A stretch of 64,000 bases of DNA from Ammonifex degensii KC4 (GCF_000024605.1 NC_013385.1:248001-312000), one strand, 5' to 3'; positions 50,781 to 61,115 are shown, counted from the first letter of the stretch. The notes: a model not told the origin generated them from the sequence alone. Program-made: numbers and translations.

Positions 50781-51458
50781 ATGCTAAAGATCCGTTTCTT
50801 GGGGCACGCGGCGGTGTGGCTGGACGACGGGCGCACGAAGCTAATCGTCGATCCCTTTCTCACCGGCAACCCCCAAGCTTCTGTGCGCCCGGAGGAGTTG
50901 ACAGCGGACATAGTGGTGGTGACCCATGCGCACGGAGATCACTGGGGAGACGCGCTCTCCTTCTGCCAGCGCGGGGCTTGGCTTGTGTCCAACTTCGAGA
51001 TCACCAACTACGCCAGCCGTAAGGGAGCCAAGCGTACTTGTTCCCTTAACACCGGCGGGAAGTATTGCTTCGAGGGGGGATGGGTCAAGCTGGTTCCTGC
51101 CTGGCACTCTTCCAGCTTCCCCGACGGCACTTACGGGGGTATGCCCTTAGGAGCAGTAATCGAGCTCGGGGGTAAAAGGGTCTACCACGCTGGCGATACC
51201 GCGCTTTTGGCAGAAATGGCCTTTATCGGAGAGCTGGGGCTGGACGTGGCCCTGCTGCCTATAGGAGGGACTTACACCATGGACCCGGAGGACGCCTTGC
51301 GGGCGCTCAAGCTCTTGAAGCCCAAGTCGGTTATCCCTATCCACTACGACACTTTCCCGGCTATCCGGCAGGACGCAGCGGCTTTCGTGGCTGAGGCCGA
51401 GAAGCTAGGAGTCAAGGGAATAAAGCTTGCTCCCGGCGAGGAGATAACCCTGGAGTAG
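50781..51458 (+). CDS. UPF0173 metal-dependent hydrolase (metallo-beta-lactamase fold)
   Basis: 225 residues from ATG 50781. The metal site is clear: VVTHAHGDHWGD (HxHxDH), then PAWHSSS, HAGDTALLAEM and PIHYDTFPA. FLGHAAVWLDDG at the start is usual for UPF0173. The substrate is unknown; the family is widespread and often near central-metabolism genes. Confidence 0.92.
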   Translation: MLKIRFLGHAAVWLDDGRTKLIVDPFLTGNPQASVRPEELTADIVVVTHAHGDHWGDALSFCQRGAWLVSNFEITNYASRKGAKRTCSLNTGGKYCFEGGWVKLVPAWHSSSFPDGTYGGMPLGAVIELGGKRVYHAGDTALLAEMAFIGELGLDVALLPIGGTYTMDPEDALRALKLLKPKSVIPIHYDTFPAIRQDAAAFVAEAEKLGVKGIKLAPGEEITLE

Positions 51459-51467
51459 GGAGGTTTT

Positions 51468-52313
51468 TTGGTTTTGCGGGAGATTACGGCGGCAGAAGTC
51501 ACGGCTACGGTGGCCCGGCTTTTCCGCGAGGCCAACCTTTATCTTCCCCCGGACGTGAAAGAGGCTTTAAAGCGGGCCCGGGAGAGGGAGAGTTCTCCTC
51601 GGGCCCGCGAAATATTGAGTCGGCTTTTGGAAAACGCCCTCATAGCGGAAAAGGAGGGCCTGCCTATATGCCAGGACACGGGGATAGCGGTGGTCTTCCT
51701 GGAGATGGGGCAGGAGGTGCGGGTAGTAGGCGAGCTGGAAGAGGCGGTGCACGAGGGGATAAGGCAGGGGTTTCGCGAGGGTTACCTGCGGGCTTCGGTG
51801 GTGCGCCATCCGCTGGACAGGGTCAACACGGGAGATAGTGCCCCGGCGGTCATCCATACCCGGCTGGTCCCCGGCGACCGGCTGAAGATAACGGTCATGC
51901 CCAAAGGGGCGGGAAGCGAAAATATGGGAGTGGTCAAGGTGCTCCGGCCGGCCGACGGCAGGGAAGGGGTGAAGCGCCTGGTCCTGGAAACAGTGCAGCG
52001 CGCCGGTCCTAACGCCTGCCCTCCTCTGGTGGTGGGGGTAGGGATAGGGGGGACAGTGGAAAAGGCGGCTTTGCTGGCCAAGAAGGCGGTGCTGAGGCCG
52101 GTGGGGAGCCGTCATCCTGACCCCCTGGAGGCAGAGCTGGAGGAGGAGTTGCTGGAGGCCATCAACTGCCTGGGAATGGGACCTCTGGGCCTAGGAGGGG
52201 ATACCACCGCCCTGGCGGTGCACGTGGCCACTTATCCCTGCCACATCGCCAGCCTGCCGGTGGCGGTGAACCTCAGCTGCCACGCCACGCGCCACCGCAC
52301 GGCCATTCTTTAA
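51468..52313 (+). CDS. fumA: Class I fumarate hydratase, alpha subunit
   Basis: 281 residues from TTG 51468 (RBS GGGAGGT). Fe-S-dependent fumarase/tartrate dehydratase N-terminal domain: REITAAEVTATVARLFREAN, LPICQDTGIAVVFLEMGQEV, MPKGAGSENMGVVKVLRPAD and GVGIGGTVEKAALLAKKA. Cysteines in PICQDTG, NACPP and INCLGMG ligate the [4Fe-4S] cluster. It interconverts fumarate and malate together with the beta subunit encoded 348 bases downstream. Confidence 0.95.
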   Translation: MVLREITAAEVTATVARLFREANLYLPPDVKEALKRARERESSPRAREILSRLLENALIAEKEGLPICQDTGIAVVFLEMGQEVRVVGELEEAVHEGIRQGFREGYLRASVVRHPLDRVNTGDSAPAVIHTRLVPGDRLKITVMPKGAGSENMGVVKVLRPADGREGVKRLVLETVQRAGPNACPPLVVGVGIGGTVEKAALLAKKAVLRPVGSRHPDPLEAELEEELLEAINCLGMGPLGLGGDTTALAVHVATYPCHIASLPVAVNLSCHATRHRTAIL

Positions 52314-52579
52314 GCAATCTGTACACTCAGACACCCGCTTCCTGTCAGCCATACGTCCTCTCGCTTCCAAGAGATTTCGCCGCCGGTGCCTAAGTTGAGT
52401 TCGTTTAACAGGGCCAAGTGGCGTTCTTGCGCTTTACGATATGCGTCTTCTTGGCGGGTGAAGTCTTCTAACAGTTGAACAAGGAGGGCTGAGAGCGCAA
52501 CTCCCCGCTCAACGGCGATAAGCTTTGCTCGACGCAAAACATCCTTAGGCAGGGAGAGAGTTACATTCTGATATTCCAT
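52310..52579 (-). CDS. CopG/RHH-like antitoxin-type protein
   Basis: 89 residues from ATG 52579 (RBS AAAGGAGG). The N-terminus MEYQNVTLSLPKDVLRRAKL is typical of ribbon-helix-helix DNA-binding antitoxins, and the C-terminal half is helical. No toxin gene accompanies it here; partners usually are PIN toxins. A promoter-like pair (TTGGCT, 16 bases, TACACT) lies upstream on the same strand. It is placed opposite to, and between, the two fumarase genes. Confidence 0.72.
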   Translation of the reverse strand: MEYQNVTLSLPKDVLRRAKLIAVERGVALSALLVQLLEDFTRQEDAYRKAQERHLALLNELNLGTGGEISWKREDVWLTGSGCLSVQIA

Positions 52580-52660
52580 GAATTTCTTTAAACCTCCTTT
52601 TACGTAAATAAGTGTATCACGTTTTTCGCGAAAGCCAATATAAATGAAGGAAAGGGGACT

Positions 52661-53206
52661 TTGCCCTTGTCTAGAGCGAAGGTTTTGCGCCCACCGCTTA
52701 CTGAGGAAGTGATCGAAGAACTCAAGGTGGGAGACCAGGTGCTCTTCACCGGGCGCCTGCTCACGGCCCGCGACGCTGCCCACCAACGCCTGGTGGAAGC
52801 TTTACGCCGGGGAGAAGAGCTCCCGGTAGACTTGAAAGGGCAAGTTATCTATTACACCGGCCCCACTCCTGCTCCTCCGGGAAAGGTGATAGGATCGGCC
52901 GGCCCCACCACCTCCGGCCGGATGGATCCCTACACTCTTCCCCTTCTGGTGGAAGGGCTTAAGGGTATGATAGGCAAAGGGTACCGCTCCCCGGAGGTGC
53001 GGGAGGCCCTGGTGAAGTTCCGGGCCGTTTATTTCGTCACCTACGGCGGGGCGGGGGCGCTTTTAAGCCGCTGCATAAAGGAAGTGAGACTGGTAGCCTA
53101 CCCGGAACTCGGCCCTGAGGCGATTTACGAGTTCTGGGTAGAGGACTTCCCCGCCTGGGTGGCCAACGACATCTACGGTGGGGATATATACGAAACTAGG
53201 GAATGA
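52661..53206 (+). CDS. fumB: Class I fumarate hydratase, beta subunit
   Basis: 181 residues from TTG 52661 (RBS AAGGAAAGGGGA). C-terminal fumarase domain: EELKVGDQVLFTGRLLTARD, YYTGPTPAPPGKVIGSAGPT, TSGRMDPYTLPLL and TYGGAGALLSRCIKEV. It completes the two-subunit enzyme begun at 51468. It overlaps the end of selD on the opposite strand by 11 bases. Confidence 0.95.
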   Translation: MPLSRAKVLRPPLTEEVIEELKVGDQVLFTGRLLTARDAAHQRLVEALRRGEELPVDLKGQVIYYTGPTPAPPGKVIGSAGPTTSGRMDPYTLPLLVEGLKGMIGKGYRSPEVREALVKFRAVYFVTYGGAGALLSRCIKEVRLVAYPELGPEAIYEFWVEDFPAWVANDIYGGDIYETRE

Positions 53207-54239
53207 CCTCGATGGTGCCTGGCGGCCCTTCGGTGACCTCACCTATGACCGCCACCGTGGCCACTCCTTTCCTTTTCAGCGCTTCCAGCAGGGCTTCCAA
53301 GCGCTCTGCGGGGACAGAGATGAGCAGGCCGCCAGAGGTCTGGGGATCAAAGAGGATATCCTGCAGCTCCGGCGGCACGGCGGGGGAAATCTCTACCCGC
53401 TCGGCCACGAACTGCCGGTTGGCGTAAGCCCCGGCCGGGATGAGCCCCATGGCGGCGAAGTCGAGTACCTGGGGGAACAGAGGGAGCTGCGAAGCTTTGA
53501 TGACCAGGTGCACGCCGCTGGCCCGAGCCATTTCCAGGGCATGTCCCAAGAGACCGAAGCCGGTTATGTCGGTGCAGGCGTTAACCCCTACCTCCTGCAT
53601 GGCCTCCGCTGCTGCCTGGTTGAGGGTGGCCATCTCCTGCGTGGCCTCTGCCACAAGCTCCGCCGGGGCCAGGTCAGCTTTTAGGGCGGTGACCACGATG
53701 CCCGTGCCCAAGCGCTTGGTGAGCACTAGGCGGTCGCCGGGGCGCGAACCCCGGTTGGTGAGCACCTTGGCCGGGTGTACGATGCCGGTGACGGCCAGGC
53801 CGTACTTAGGCTCCTTGTCCTCCACACTGTGCCCCCCTAAGAGTACCACCCCTGCCTCCTTCACCTTCTCTGCTCCCCCTCTTAGGATCTGGGCCAGGAT
53901 CTCCAGATCTCCGCAGGCGGTGGGGAAGCAGATGATGTTGAGGGCGGTGAGGGGCTTCCCTCCCATGGCGTAAACGTCGCTTAAGGCGTTGGCGGCGGCT
54001 ATCTGGCCGAAAAAGAAAGGATCGTCCACCACCGGGGTGAAGAAGTCCACCGTCTGAATTAAAGCGATCTCCTCCGTGAGGAGGTAAACCCCGGCGTCGT
54101 CCGAGGTTTCTATGCCCACCAGCAGGCGCGGGTCTTTTATAAGCGGCAGGTCCTGCAGTATGCGGGCCAGAGTCCCGGGCCCGATCTTGGCCGCTCACCC
54201 GGAGCTGGTGGTTAGGGCGGTAAGCCTTATCCGCTCCAT
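53196..54239 (-). CDS. selD: Selenide, water dikinase, itself a selenoprotein
   Basis: 347 residues from ATG 54239 when the TGA at 54197-54195 is read as selenocysteine (residue 15). The N-terminus RIRLTALTTSSG-U-AAKIG corresponds to the active-site Cys/Sec of SelD (usual SSGCAAKI). Then VGIETSDDAGVYLLTEEIAL, QTVDFFTPVVDDPFFFGQIA, ALSDVYAMGGKPLTALNI, VVLLGGHSVEDKEPKYGLAV and TDITGFGLLGHALEMA. It makes selenophosphate for Sec-tRNA synthesis. Starting at ATG 54119 would lose the active site. Confidence 0.95.
54163..54197 (-). promoter_or_regulatory. UGA codon and candidate SECIS of selD
   Basis: UGA at 54197-54195. On the minus strand the stem CGGGCC (54183-54178 side) pairs with GGCCCG (54168-54163) around a 9-base loop, 13 bases after the codon. 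Confidence 0.65.
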
Positions 54240-54415
54240 TTTTAAGCCTCCATAAACTTTCGTTTTGACCACTATCACCATTTTGCCACATCGGGAGGAG
54301 CGGAACAATGCCAACTCCTCTACTTTTTGTGTTAGAATCCAGGAAGGTGATGCTGTTTATGCGCGAGCGCTTGGCCGTTGCCTTCCTTTTTCTGCCCGGA
54401 ACCGGGCGCCTTTAA

Positions 54416-54445
54416 TTGACAAGAATTTTAGGGCTTTGTTAGAAT
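54416..54445 (+). promoter_or_regulatory. Promoter of the purine operon
   Basis: TTGACA (54416-54421), 18 bases, TAGAAT (54440-54445). Transcription would start near 54452. Confidence 0.8.
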
Positions 54446-54465
54446 GGAGGAGGCAAGATGTCCAG

Positions 54466-54508
54466 GACCTGAGCGGATTTTGCCGCTTAGGTCGAGTTTT
54501 TCTTTTTT
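54466..54508 (+). terminator. Attenuator-like terminator in the purE leader
   Basis: GACCTGAGCGG (54466-54476) pairs with CCGCTTAGGTC (54483-54493) with a 6-base loop, followed by GAGTTTTTCTTTTTT. It lies between the promoter and the purE start, with no gene upstream on this strand that it could serve. Confidence 0.82.
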
Positions 54509-54530
54509 GAACATGGGGGGAAGGAGAATT

Positions 54531-55061
54531 TTGCAAGGAGAAAATCGGCCTGGTCCTCTGGTGGGCATAGTGATGGGTAGCGATTCGGACCTGCCGGTAG
54601 TCAAGGGGGCAGCGGAAGCCCTTTCCCTTCTTCAGATACCCTTCGAGATCAGGATTATCTCCGCTCACCGTTCTCCTGCCCAGGCTTTGGAATACGCCCG
54701 GACAGCTGCCGAGCGCGGCTTAAAAGTGCTGATTGCTGCCGCCGGGGGGGCAGCTCACCTGCCCGGTCTGCTGGCTGCCCTGACTCCTTTGCCGGTGATA
54801 GGAATCCCCGTGGCGGCAGGAACCTTGGGGGGACTAGATGCTCTCCTTTCCATAGTCCAGATGCCGCGCGGGATACCGGTGGCCACGGTGGCGGTGAACG
54901 GAGCCTTTAATGCTGGCATTTTGGCCGCCCAGATAATCGGCGCTGGCGATCCGGAAGTGCAGAAAAGGGTAGCTGCCTACAAGGAGAGACTGGCAGCCGA
55001 GGTAGGAGAAAAGGATGCCCGCCTGCAATCTTCAGGAATAGAGGGGTATGATAAGCGATGA
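54531..55061 (+). CDS. purE: N5-carboxyaminoimidazole ribonucleotide mutase
   Basis: 176 residues from TTG 54531 (RBS GGGGGGAAGGAG). Motifs VGIVMGSDSDLPVVKGAAEA, RIISAHRSPAQALEYA and AAAGGAAHLPGLLAAL. It shifts the carboxyl group of N5-CAIR to give CAIR. The frame is open further upstream to 54444, but that would cross the terminator and lacks an RBS. No purK is seen in the cluster. purB overlaps it by four bases. Confidence 0.95.
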   Translation: MQGENRPGPLVGIVMGSDSDLPVVKGAAEALSLLQIPFEIRIISAHRSPAQALEYARTAAERGLKVLIAAAGGAAHLPGLLAALTPLPVIGIPVAAGTLGGLDALLSIVQMPRGIPVATVAVNGAFNAGILAAQIIGAGDPEVQKRVAAYKERLAAEVGEKDARLQSSGIEGYDKR

Positions 55062-56350
55062 TCCCGCGTTATACCCTTCCGGAAATGAAGAACCTTTGGT
55101 CGGAGGAAAATAAGTTCCGCAAGTGGCTGGACGTGGAGCTGGCGGTTTGCGAGGCTTGGTCGGAGCTGGGCGTGATCCCCAAGGAAGATCTGGCGGAGAT
55201 CAAGGCGAAGGCCAACTTCGATGTCGAGCGCATTAAGGCCATAGAAAAAGAGGTCCGGCATGACGTCATCGCCTTTCTTACGTGCGTGGCCGAGTACGTG
55301 GGGGAAAAGGCCCGCTGGATCCACCTGGGGCTCACTTCCTCTGACGTGGTAGACACGGCTTTGAGCCTGCTCATGAAGGAGGCGGGAGAGCACCTGCTCA
55401 ACCGCCTCTTTACCTTACGCGAGGCGGTATTGGAGCAGGCAAAACGCCACCGGGATACGGTGATGATCGGCCGGACGCACGGCGTGCATGCCGAACCCAT
55501 AACGCTGGGCTTTAAGTTTTTGGTGTGGGTGGCGGAGCTAGACCGGCAGGCGGAGCGGCTCTCCCGGGCCATAGAGACCGTGAGCGTGGGCAAGATTTCC
55601 GGGGCCGTAGGCACCTACGCCAACCTCCACCCGCGGGTGGAGGAGCTGGCCTGCCGCCGCCTGGGTCTGAGACCTGCTCGCATCTCCACCCAGATCCTGC
55701 AGCGCGACCGCCACGCTGAGTACCTCACCACCTTGGCTCTGATCGGGGGTTCTCTGGAGAAGTTTGCCGTGGAGATAAGGGGGCTGCAGCGCACGGAGAT
55801 AAGGGAGCTGGAGGAGCCTTTCCGACCGGGACAAAAGGGCTCTTCGGCTATGCCCCACAAGCGCAACCCCATCGTGGCCGAGCGGATAAGCGGGCTGGCC
55901 CGCATCTTGCGGAGCAACGCCCTGGCGGCTATGGAGAATATGGCCCTCTGGCACGAAAGGGATATCTCTCACTCTTCGGTGGAGCGAATCATTATACCCG
56001 GCAGCACCACCTTGCTGGACTACATGCTTTATAAAATGACCGAGCTTGTCCGCGACCTGCACGTTTATCCCCAGAACATGCAGCGCAACCTGGAGCACAC
56101 CCGGGGCTTAGTCTTCTCGCAGCGGGTGCTGCTCAAGCTGGTGGAAAAGGGCTTAAGCCGCGAGGAGGCCTACCGACTGGTGCAGCGCAACGCCATGGCC
56201 GCCTGGGAGAAGGAAGTCTCTTTCAAGGAGCTCCTGCTTCAGGACGAGGAGGTCGGCCGCTACCTTCGCCCGGAGGAAATCGAAGAGCTTTTCGATTACC
56301 GGTACTTCCTCCGGCACTTAGACGAAATTTACCAGCGCTTTGGCCTCTGA
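55058..56350 (+). CDS. purB: Adenylosuccinate lyase
   Basis: 430 residues from ATG 55058. Fumarase/aspartase superfamily: GLTSSDVVDTALSLLM, MIGRTHGVHAEPITLGFKFL, the family signature GSSAMPHKRNPIVAERISG, and VERIIIPGSTTLLDYML. It splits SAICAR to AICAR and adenylosuccinate to AMP, each with fumarate release. ATGA overlap with purE. Confidence 0.97.
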   Translation: MIPRYTLPEMKNLWSEENKFRKWLDVELAVCEAWSELGVIPKEDLAEIKAKANFDVERIKAIEKEVRHDVIAFLTCVAEYVGEKARWIHLGLTSSDVVDTALSLLMKEAGEHLLNRLFTLREAVLEQAKRHRDTVMIGRTHGVHAEPITLGFKFLVWVAELDRQAERLSRAIETVSVGKISGAVGTYANLHPRVEELACRRLGLRPARISTQILQRDRHAEYLTTLALIGGSLEKFAVEIRGLQRTEIRELEEPFRPGQKGSSAMPHKRNPIVAERISGLARILRSNALAAMENMALWHERDISHSSVERIIIPGSTTLLDYMLYKMTELVRDLHVYPQNMQRNLEHTRGLVFSQRVLLKLVEKGLSREEAYRLVQRNAMAAWEKEVSFKELLLQDEEVGRYLRPEEIEELFDYRYFLRHLDEIYQRFGL

Positions 56351-56374
56351 ATTTTACTTACGGAGGGAGCCGTT

Positions 56375-57100
56375 TTGTCTAAAAAAGAGTTTCTTTACGA
56401 GGGGAAGGCCAAGCGGATTTACCGGACGGACGATCCTGGGAAATACCTGGTGGAGTTCAAGGACGAGGCCACCGCTTTCGACGGCAAGAAGCGGGGGATT
56501 ATCGAGGGGAAGGGAGTTTACAACAACCTCATTTCCGCCTATTTCTTCAAGCTTTTAGAGAAAGAAGGGATTCCCACCCACTACCTCGAGACGATAAGCG
56601 ACCGGGAGATGCTGGTGCGGGCCGTCACCATTGTGCCTTTGGAAGTGGTGGTGCGGAACGTGGTGGCCGGAAGCCTGAGCAAGAGATTGGGTTTGCCGGA
56701 GGGAACGGCCTTGCCCGCGCCGATAGTGGAGTTTTACTACAAGCGGGACGACCTGGGCGATCCCATGCTCAACTGCTCCCACATCCAGGTGCTGGGGCTA
56801 GCTACGGAAGAGGAGCTCAAGACGATGCGGGAGCTGGCGCTCAGAACGAACGAGGTTTTGCGGCGGCACCTGGAGGAGAAGGGGCTTTTACTGGTGGACT
56901 TCAAGCTGGAGTTTGGCAGGACGGCGGAGGGTACCATCATCTTGGCCGATGAGATTTCCCCTGACACCTGTCGTTTCTGGGACCGCGCTACGACAGAGCG
57001 CCTGGACAAGGACCGCTTCCGCCGCGATCTGGGCGGGGTGGCGGAGGCCTATGCTGAGGTCTGGCGGCGCCTGGTGGGATCGGAAGAAGATGTGGGGTAA
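56375..57100 (+). CDS. purC: SAICAR synthase
   Basis: 241 residues from TTG 56375 (RBS GGAGGG). Motifs [65 protein letters not shown] and [15 protein letters not shown]. It joins CAIR and aspartate with ATP to form SAICAR. Its end overlaps the purF start by 11 bases. Confidence 0.97.
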   Translation: MSKKEFLYEGKAKRIYRTDDPGKYLVEFKDEATAFDGKKRGIIEGKGVYNNLISAYFFKLLEKEGIPTHYLETISDREMLVRAVTIVPLEVVVRNVVAGSLSKRLGLPEGTALPAPIVEFYYKRDDLGDPMLNCSHIQVLGLATEEELKTMRELALRTNEVLRRHLEEKGLLLVDFKLEFGRTAEGTIILADEISPDTCRFWDRATTERLDKDRFRRDLGGVAEAYAEVWRRLVGSEEDVG

Positions 57101-58511
57101 AGACAAGCTCCGGGAAGAGTGCGGCGTTTTCGGCATATTCGCTCCCGGGCAGGACGTGGCACGGCTTACTTACTACGCCCTCTATGCCTTGCAGCACCGG
57201 GGGCAAGAGAGTGCCGGCATAGCGGTGGCCGACGGTCGGCAAGTAACCCTGCACAAGGGCATGGGCCTGGTTCCGGAGGTCTTTCGGGAGGAGCACCTTC
57301 GCTCTTTGCGGGGCTTAGCGGCCATAGGGCATGTCCGCTACTCCACTACCGGCGCCAGTCACCCGGTGAACGCTCAACCGCTGGTCTTTTACTGCAGCCA
57401 GGGAATGATGGGCCTGGCCCACAACGGCAACCTTTCTAATGCCCAGTTCCTGCGCCAGAAGCTCCTGGCTACCGGCGCCATTTTCCAGACCACCACCGAC
57501 AGCGAGATCATCGTCAACCTCATCGCCCGCTTCTTGGAGGGCGAGGACTTTCCCGCAGCGGCGGCTTCTGCCATGGCTTACCTGGAAGGAGCCTACTCCC
57601 TGGTAATCCTTTCGGAAAAACGCCTTTACGCGGTGCGCGATCCTTACGGCTTTCGCCCTTTGTGTTTAGGCCGCCTGCCGGAGGGATGGGCGGTAGCCTC
57701 GGAGTCCTGCGCGCTCGACGCCATCGGTGCCCTCTTCGTGCGGGATATAAGACCGGGAGAAATCTTGGAGATAGGGCCGGAGGGGGTAGTGAGCCACGCG
57801 GGTCCGGCTGCTCCCAGGTTTGCCCACTGTGTCTTCGAGTACATCTACTTCGCCCGGCCGGATAGCATACTTGACGGCTTCACGGTAGGGCAGGTGAGGC
57901 GCGAGCTGGGAAGGCAGCTGGCGCGCGAGTTCCGCCCGCCAGCCGACGTGGTGGTCCCCGTTCCCGACTCCGGGGTGGCGGCGGCGCACGGCTACGCCGA
58001 AGAAGCGGGCTTGCCCCTGGAGGAAGGGCTCATGAAGAACCGGTACGTGGGGCGCACTTTCATCCAGCCCTCGCAGGAGCTGCGCTCGCTGGGGGTGCGC
58101 CTGAAGCTCAACCCGGTGCGCGAGGTGGTGGCGGGGAAGAGGGTGATCCTGGTGGACGACTCGCTGGTGCGGGGGACTACCAGCGCCAAGATCGTCCGCA
58201 TGCTGCGCGAGGCGGGGGCGGCCGCCGTTTATTACTGTCTGAGTTCTCCGCCGGTCATCCGGCCCTGCTACTTCGGCATCGACATCTCCGACGAGGCGGA
58301 GCTCATCGCGGCCCGGTCGAGCCGGGAGGAGATACGGGAGAAGATAGGGGCGGACGGGCTTTACTACCTCAGCCTGGAAGGGCTCCTGCGCCCCTTCGGG
58401 GAGATGGCCCGGCACCTTTGCACCGCCTGCTTCACCGGCGACTACCCCTTTCCCGTTACCAACTGTCGCAAAACTTTGACTCCCCACAAACCGCACCTGC
58501 TGGGGGTGTGA
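57090..58511 (+). CDS. purF: Amidophosphoribosyltransferase
   Basis: 473 residues from ATG 57090, with a short propeptide [10 protein letters not shown] before Cys 11, the glutaminase nucleophile (CGVFGIF). Glutaminase domain: [28 protein letters not shown] and AHNGNLSNA. PRTase domain: [21 protein letters not shown]-terminal [14 protein letters not shown] with cysteines of the [4Fe-4S] cluster found in Bacillus-type enzymes. It carries out the first committed purine step from PRPP. Confidence 0.96.
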   Translation: MWGKDKLREECGVFGIFAPGQDVARLTYYALYALQHRGQESAGIAVADGRQVTLHKGMGLVPEVFREEHLRSLRGLAAIGHVRYSTTGASHPVNAQPLVFYCSQGMMGLAHNGNLSNAQFLRQKLLATGAIFQTTTDSEIIVNLIARFLEGEDFPAAAASAMAYLEGAYSLVILSEKRLYAVRDPYGFRPLCLGRLPEGWAVASESCALDAIGALFVRDIRPGEILEIGPEGVVSHAGPAAPRFAHCVFEYIYFARPDSILDGFTVGQVRRELGRQLAREFRPPADVVVPVPDSGVAAAHGYAEEAGLPLEEGLMKNRYVGRTFIQPSQELRSLGVRLKLNPVREVVAGKRVILVDDSLVRGTTSAKIVRMLREAGAAAVYYCLSSPPVIRPCYFGIDISDEAELIAARSSREEIREKIGADGLYYLSLEGLLRPFGEMARHLCTACFTGDYPFPVTNCRKTLTPHKPHLLGV

Positions 58512-58514
58512 GGC

Positions 58515-59555
58515 TTGCAGGAAAGGCTTACCTACGCCGCCTGCGGCGTGGACATCGATGCTGCCAACCGGTTGGTGGAGCGGATAAAGGAGTTGGCCCG
58601 CTCGACCTACCGGGAAGAGGTTCTGGCCGGGATAGGGGGATTTGCCGGAATGGCCCTTATTCCCGCGCGCTACCGCCACCCGGTGTTGGTGGCCAGTACC
58701 GACGGGGTGGGGACCAAGCTCAAGGTGGCCTTTTTAGCCCGCCGCTACGACACCGTAGGGATAGACCTGGTGGCCATGTGCGTGAACGACCTGCTGGTGA
58801 CCGGAGCCGAGCCCCTCTTCTTCCTCGATTACCTGGCGGTGGGGAAGCTCGACCCCGCGCAGGCGGAGGCGGTGCTGGCGGGTATCGCCGCCGGCTGCCG
58901 GGAGGCCGGCTGCACCCTCCTGGGGGGTGAGACGGCGGAAATGCCTGGCTTTTACCCACCCGGGGAGCTGGAGCTGGCCGGCTTTGCGGTGGGGGTGGTG
59001 GAGCGCGACCGCATTGTAGACGGGAAGAAGATCCTCCCGGGGGAGGTAGTGGTAGGCCTGCCTTCTTCCGGCCTGCACGCCAACGGGTTTAGCCTGGTGC
59101 GCAAACTCTTCTTCGAAATTGGCAAGTACTCCTTGGAAGCTTACCTGCCCGAACTGGGTCGCACCCTGGGGGAGGAACTGCTCATCCCCACGCGCATCTA
59201 CGTCCCCCTGGTCCTACCTCTGCTCGAGCGCTTTTCCATTCACGGGATGGCGCACATAACCGGAGGGGGTCTCTTGGAGAACATTCCCCGGGTGCTGCCT
59301 CCCGGCCTGGGTGTGGTAATAGAGCTGGGGAGCTGGCCGGTTCCCCCCATCTTCCGGCTCATCCAAGAGCGGGGTAACATAACCACCGAGGAAATGTTCC
59401 GCACCTTCAACATGGGGATAGGGTTTGTGCTCATCCTGCCGGCACAGCATGCGGAAGCTTTGACTCTTTACCTGGCCCAGCAGGGGGAAAAGGCCTACCG
59501 CATAGGAAGGGTCGTCGAGGGTGTGCGGGGAGTGAAGCTGGAAGGAAATCTTTAG
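58515..59555 (+). CDS. purM: AIR synthase (phosphoribosylformylglycinamidine cyclo-ligase)
   Basis: 346 residues from TTG 58515. Motifs [80 protein letters not shown] and [20 protein letters not shown]. It closes FGAM to AIR with ATP. purN, which usually follows, is missing; purH begins 12 bases later. Confidence 0.97.
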   Translation: MQERLTYAACGVDIDAANRLVERIKELARSTYREEVLAGIGGFAGMALIPARYRHPVLVASTDGVGTKLKVAFLARRYDTVGIDLVAMCVNDLLVTGAEPLFFLDYLAVGKLDPAQAEAVLAGIAAGCREAGCTLLGGETAEMPGFYPPGELELAGFAVGVVERDRIVDGKKILPGEVVVGLPSSGLHANGFSLVRKLFFEIGKYSLEAYLPELGRTLGEELLIPTRIYVPLVLPLLERFSIHGMAHITGGGLLENIPRVLPPGLGVVIELGSWPVPPIFRLIQERGNITTEEMFRTFNMGIGFVLILPAQHAEALTLYLAQQGEKAYRIGRVVEGVRGVKLEGNL

Positions 59556-59567
59556 AGGAGGGGGAAA

Positions 59568-61103
59568 ATGGCCAAAAGGGCCATCATAAGCGTAGCGGAC
59601 AAGACCGGGGTGGTGGAGTTTGCCCGGGGACTAGCCTCTTTGGGATGGGAGATCGTCTCTACCGGCGGGACGTACAAGGAGATCCGTGCGGCTGGTGTTC
59701 CCGTCATCTACGTGGAGGAAGTTACCGGCTTCCCAGAAATCTTAGGGGGAAGGGTCAAGACCCTGCACCCTAAGATCCACGGGGGAATCTTAGCCCGCCG
59801 GACCCCGGAACAGCTGGCAGAGCTGGAAGCCCACGGCATCGTGCCGGTGGATCTGGTGGCAGTGAACCTCTACCCCTTCCGGGCCACCATCGAGCGCCCC
59901 GGCGTGACCCTGGAGGAAGCGGTGGAGCAGATCGACATCGGTGGCCCCACCCTGATCCGGGCGGCGGCCAAGAACCACGCGCACGTCCTGGTGGTGGTCA
60001 ACCCTGCTCGCTACGAAGAGGTGCTCGCGCGGCTCAAAGAGGACCGAGTGACCGACGATTTCCGCCTGGCCCTGGCCCGGGAGGCCTTTGCCCACACCGC
60101 TTTCTACGACGCCGTGATCGCCCAGTACCTGGGGACGCTTTCGCCGGGAGAGAAGTTCCCCCGGGAGCTGGTGCTGGCCTTCGAGCGGATTGATCTGCTG
60201 CGATATGGCGAAAATCCCCACCAGCAGGCTGCCTTTTACCGGGACATTATGGTCCAGGGTCCCTGCGTTGCCAACGCCGAAAAGCTGCAAGGTAAGGCCC
60301 TTTCTTACAACAATATCCTCGACCTCAACTCGGCTCTGGAGCTGGTGCGGGAGTTCGAGGAGACCACCGTGGTCATTATCAAGCACAACAACCCCTGCGG
60401 CGTGGCCCAGGGGGCTACGGTGGCGGAAGCCTATCGCCGGGCTTATGAGGCCGATCCCGTCTCCGCCTTCGGCGGCATCGTGGCAGCCAACCGCCCGGTG
60501 GATGAAGAAGCGGCTAAAGCCATGCTGGAGATCTTCCTGGAGGTCATCGCTGCTCCCGACTTCACCCCCGAAGCTTTAAAGCTTTTCCAGAGCAAGCCCA
60601 ATCTCCGGCTTTTGCGCACCGGCCCCCTTACCACCCAGAGCAGCGACTGGTGTGACCTCAGGAAGGTGAACGGCGGGCTCTTGTTCCAGGAGGCCGACCG
60701 GGAAGTGCTCGATCGAGCGGCGCTGGCTGTGGTGACCAAGCGCCAGCCCACGCCGGAGGAGATGGAAGAGCTTATCTTCGCCTTCAAGGTGGTCAAGCAC
60801 GTGAAGTCTAACGCCATTGTGGTGAGCAAGAACCGGCAGGTGCTGGGAGTAGGAGCCGGGCAGATGAACCGCGTGGGAGCGGCGCGCATAAGCCTGGAGC
60901 AGGCGGGTGATAGGGCGCGCGGCGCGGTGCTGGCTTCCGACGCCTTCTTCCCCTTCCCCGACACGGTGGAGCTCGCCGCGCGGGCGGGGATCACTGCTAT
61001 CATTCAACCCGGCGGCTCCGTGCGGGATGAGGAGTCCATAAAGGTGGCCGACGAGCACAACATCGCCATGGTCTTCACCGGTATGCGTCACTTCCGGCAC
61101 TGA
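59568..61103 (+). CDS. purH: AICAR transformylase/IMP cyclohydrolase
   Basis: 511 residues from ATG 59568 (RBS GAGGAGGGGG). The N-terminal MGS-like cyclohydrolase domain has [34 protein letters not shown] and [15 protein letters not shown]. The C-terminal transformylase domain has [35 protein letters not shown], and [20 protein letters not shown]. It performs the last two steps to IMP. It also consumes AICAR released by the histidine pathway, whose genes follow. Confidence 0.97.
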   Translation: MAKRAIISVADKTGVVEFARGLASLGWEIVSTGGTYKEIRAAGVPVIYVEEVTGFPEILGGRVKTLHPKIHGGILARRTPEQLAELEAHGIVPVDLVAVNLYPFRATIERPGVTLEEAVEQIDIGGPTLIRAAAKNHAHVLVVVNPARYEEVLARLKEDRVTDDFRLALAREAFAHTAFYDAVIAQYLGTLSPGEKFPRELVLAFERIDLLRYGENPHQQAAFYRDIMVQGPCVANAEKLQGKALSYNNILDLNSALELVREFEETTVVIIKHNNPCGVAQGATVAEAYRRAYEADPVSAFGGIVAANRPVDEEAAKAMLEIFLEVIAAPDFTPEALKLFQSKPNLRLLRTGPLTTQSSDWCDLRKVNGGLLFQEADREVLDRAALAVVTKRQPTPEEMEELIFAFKVVKHVKSNAIVVSKNRQVLGVGAGQMNRVGAARISLEQAGDRARGAVLASDAFFPFPDTVELAARAGITAIIQPGGSVRDEESIKVADEHNIAMVFTGMRHFRH

Positions 61104-61115
61104 GGGGGGAGGAGC

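Noticed and set aside
54446-54530. Guanine/adenine riboswitch before purE
   Set aside because: The leader is too short and lacks the conserved purine aptamer loops; only a terminator hairpin is seen.
54444-54530. Upstream ATG as the purE start
   Set aside because: It lies at or before the predicted transcription start, has no RBS and would translate through the terminator hairpin.
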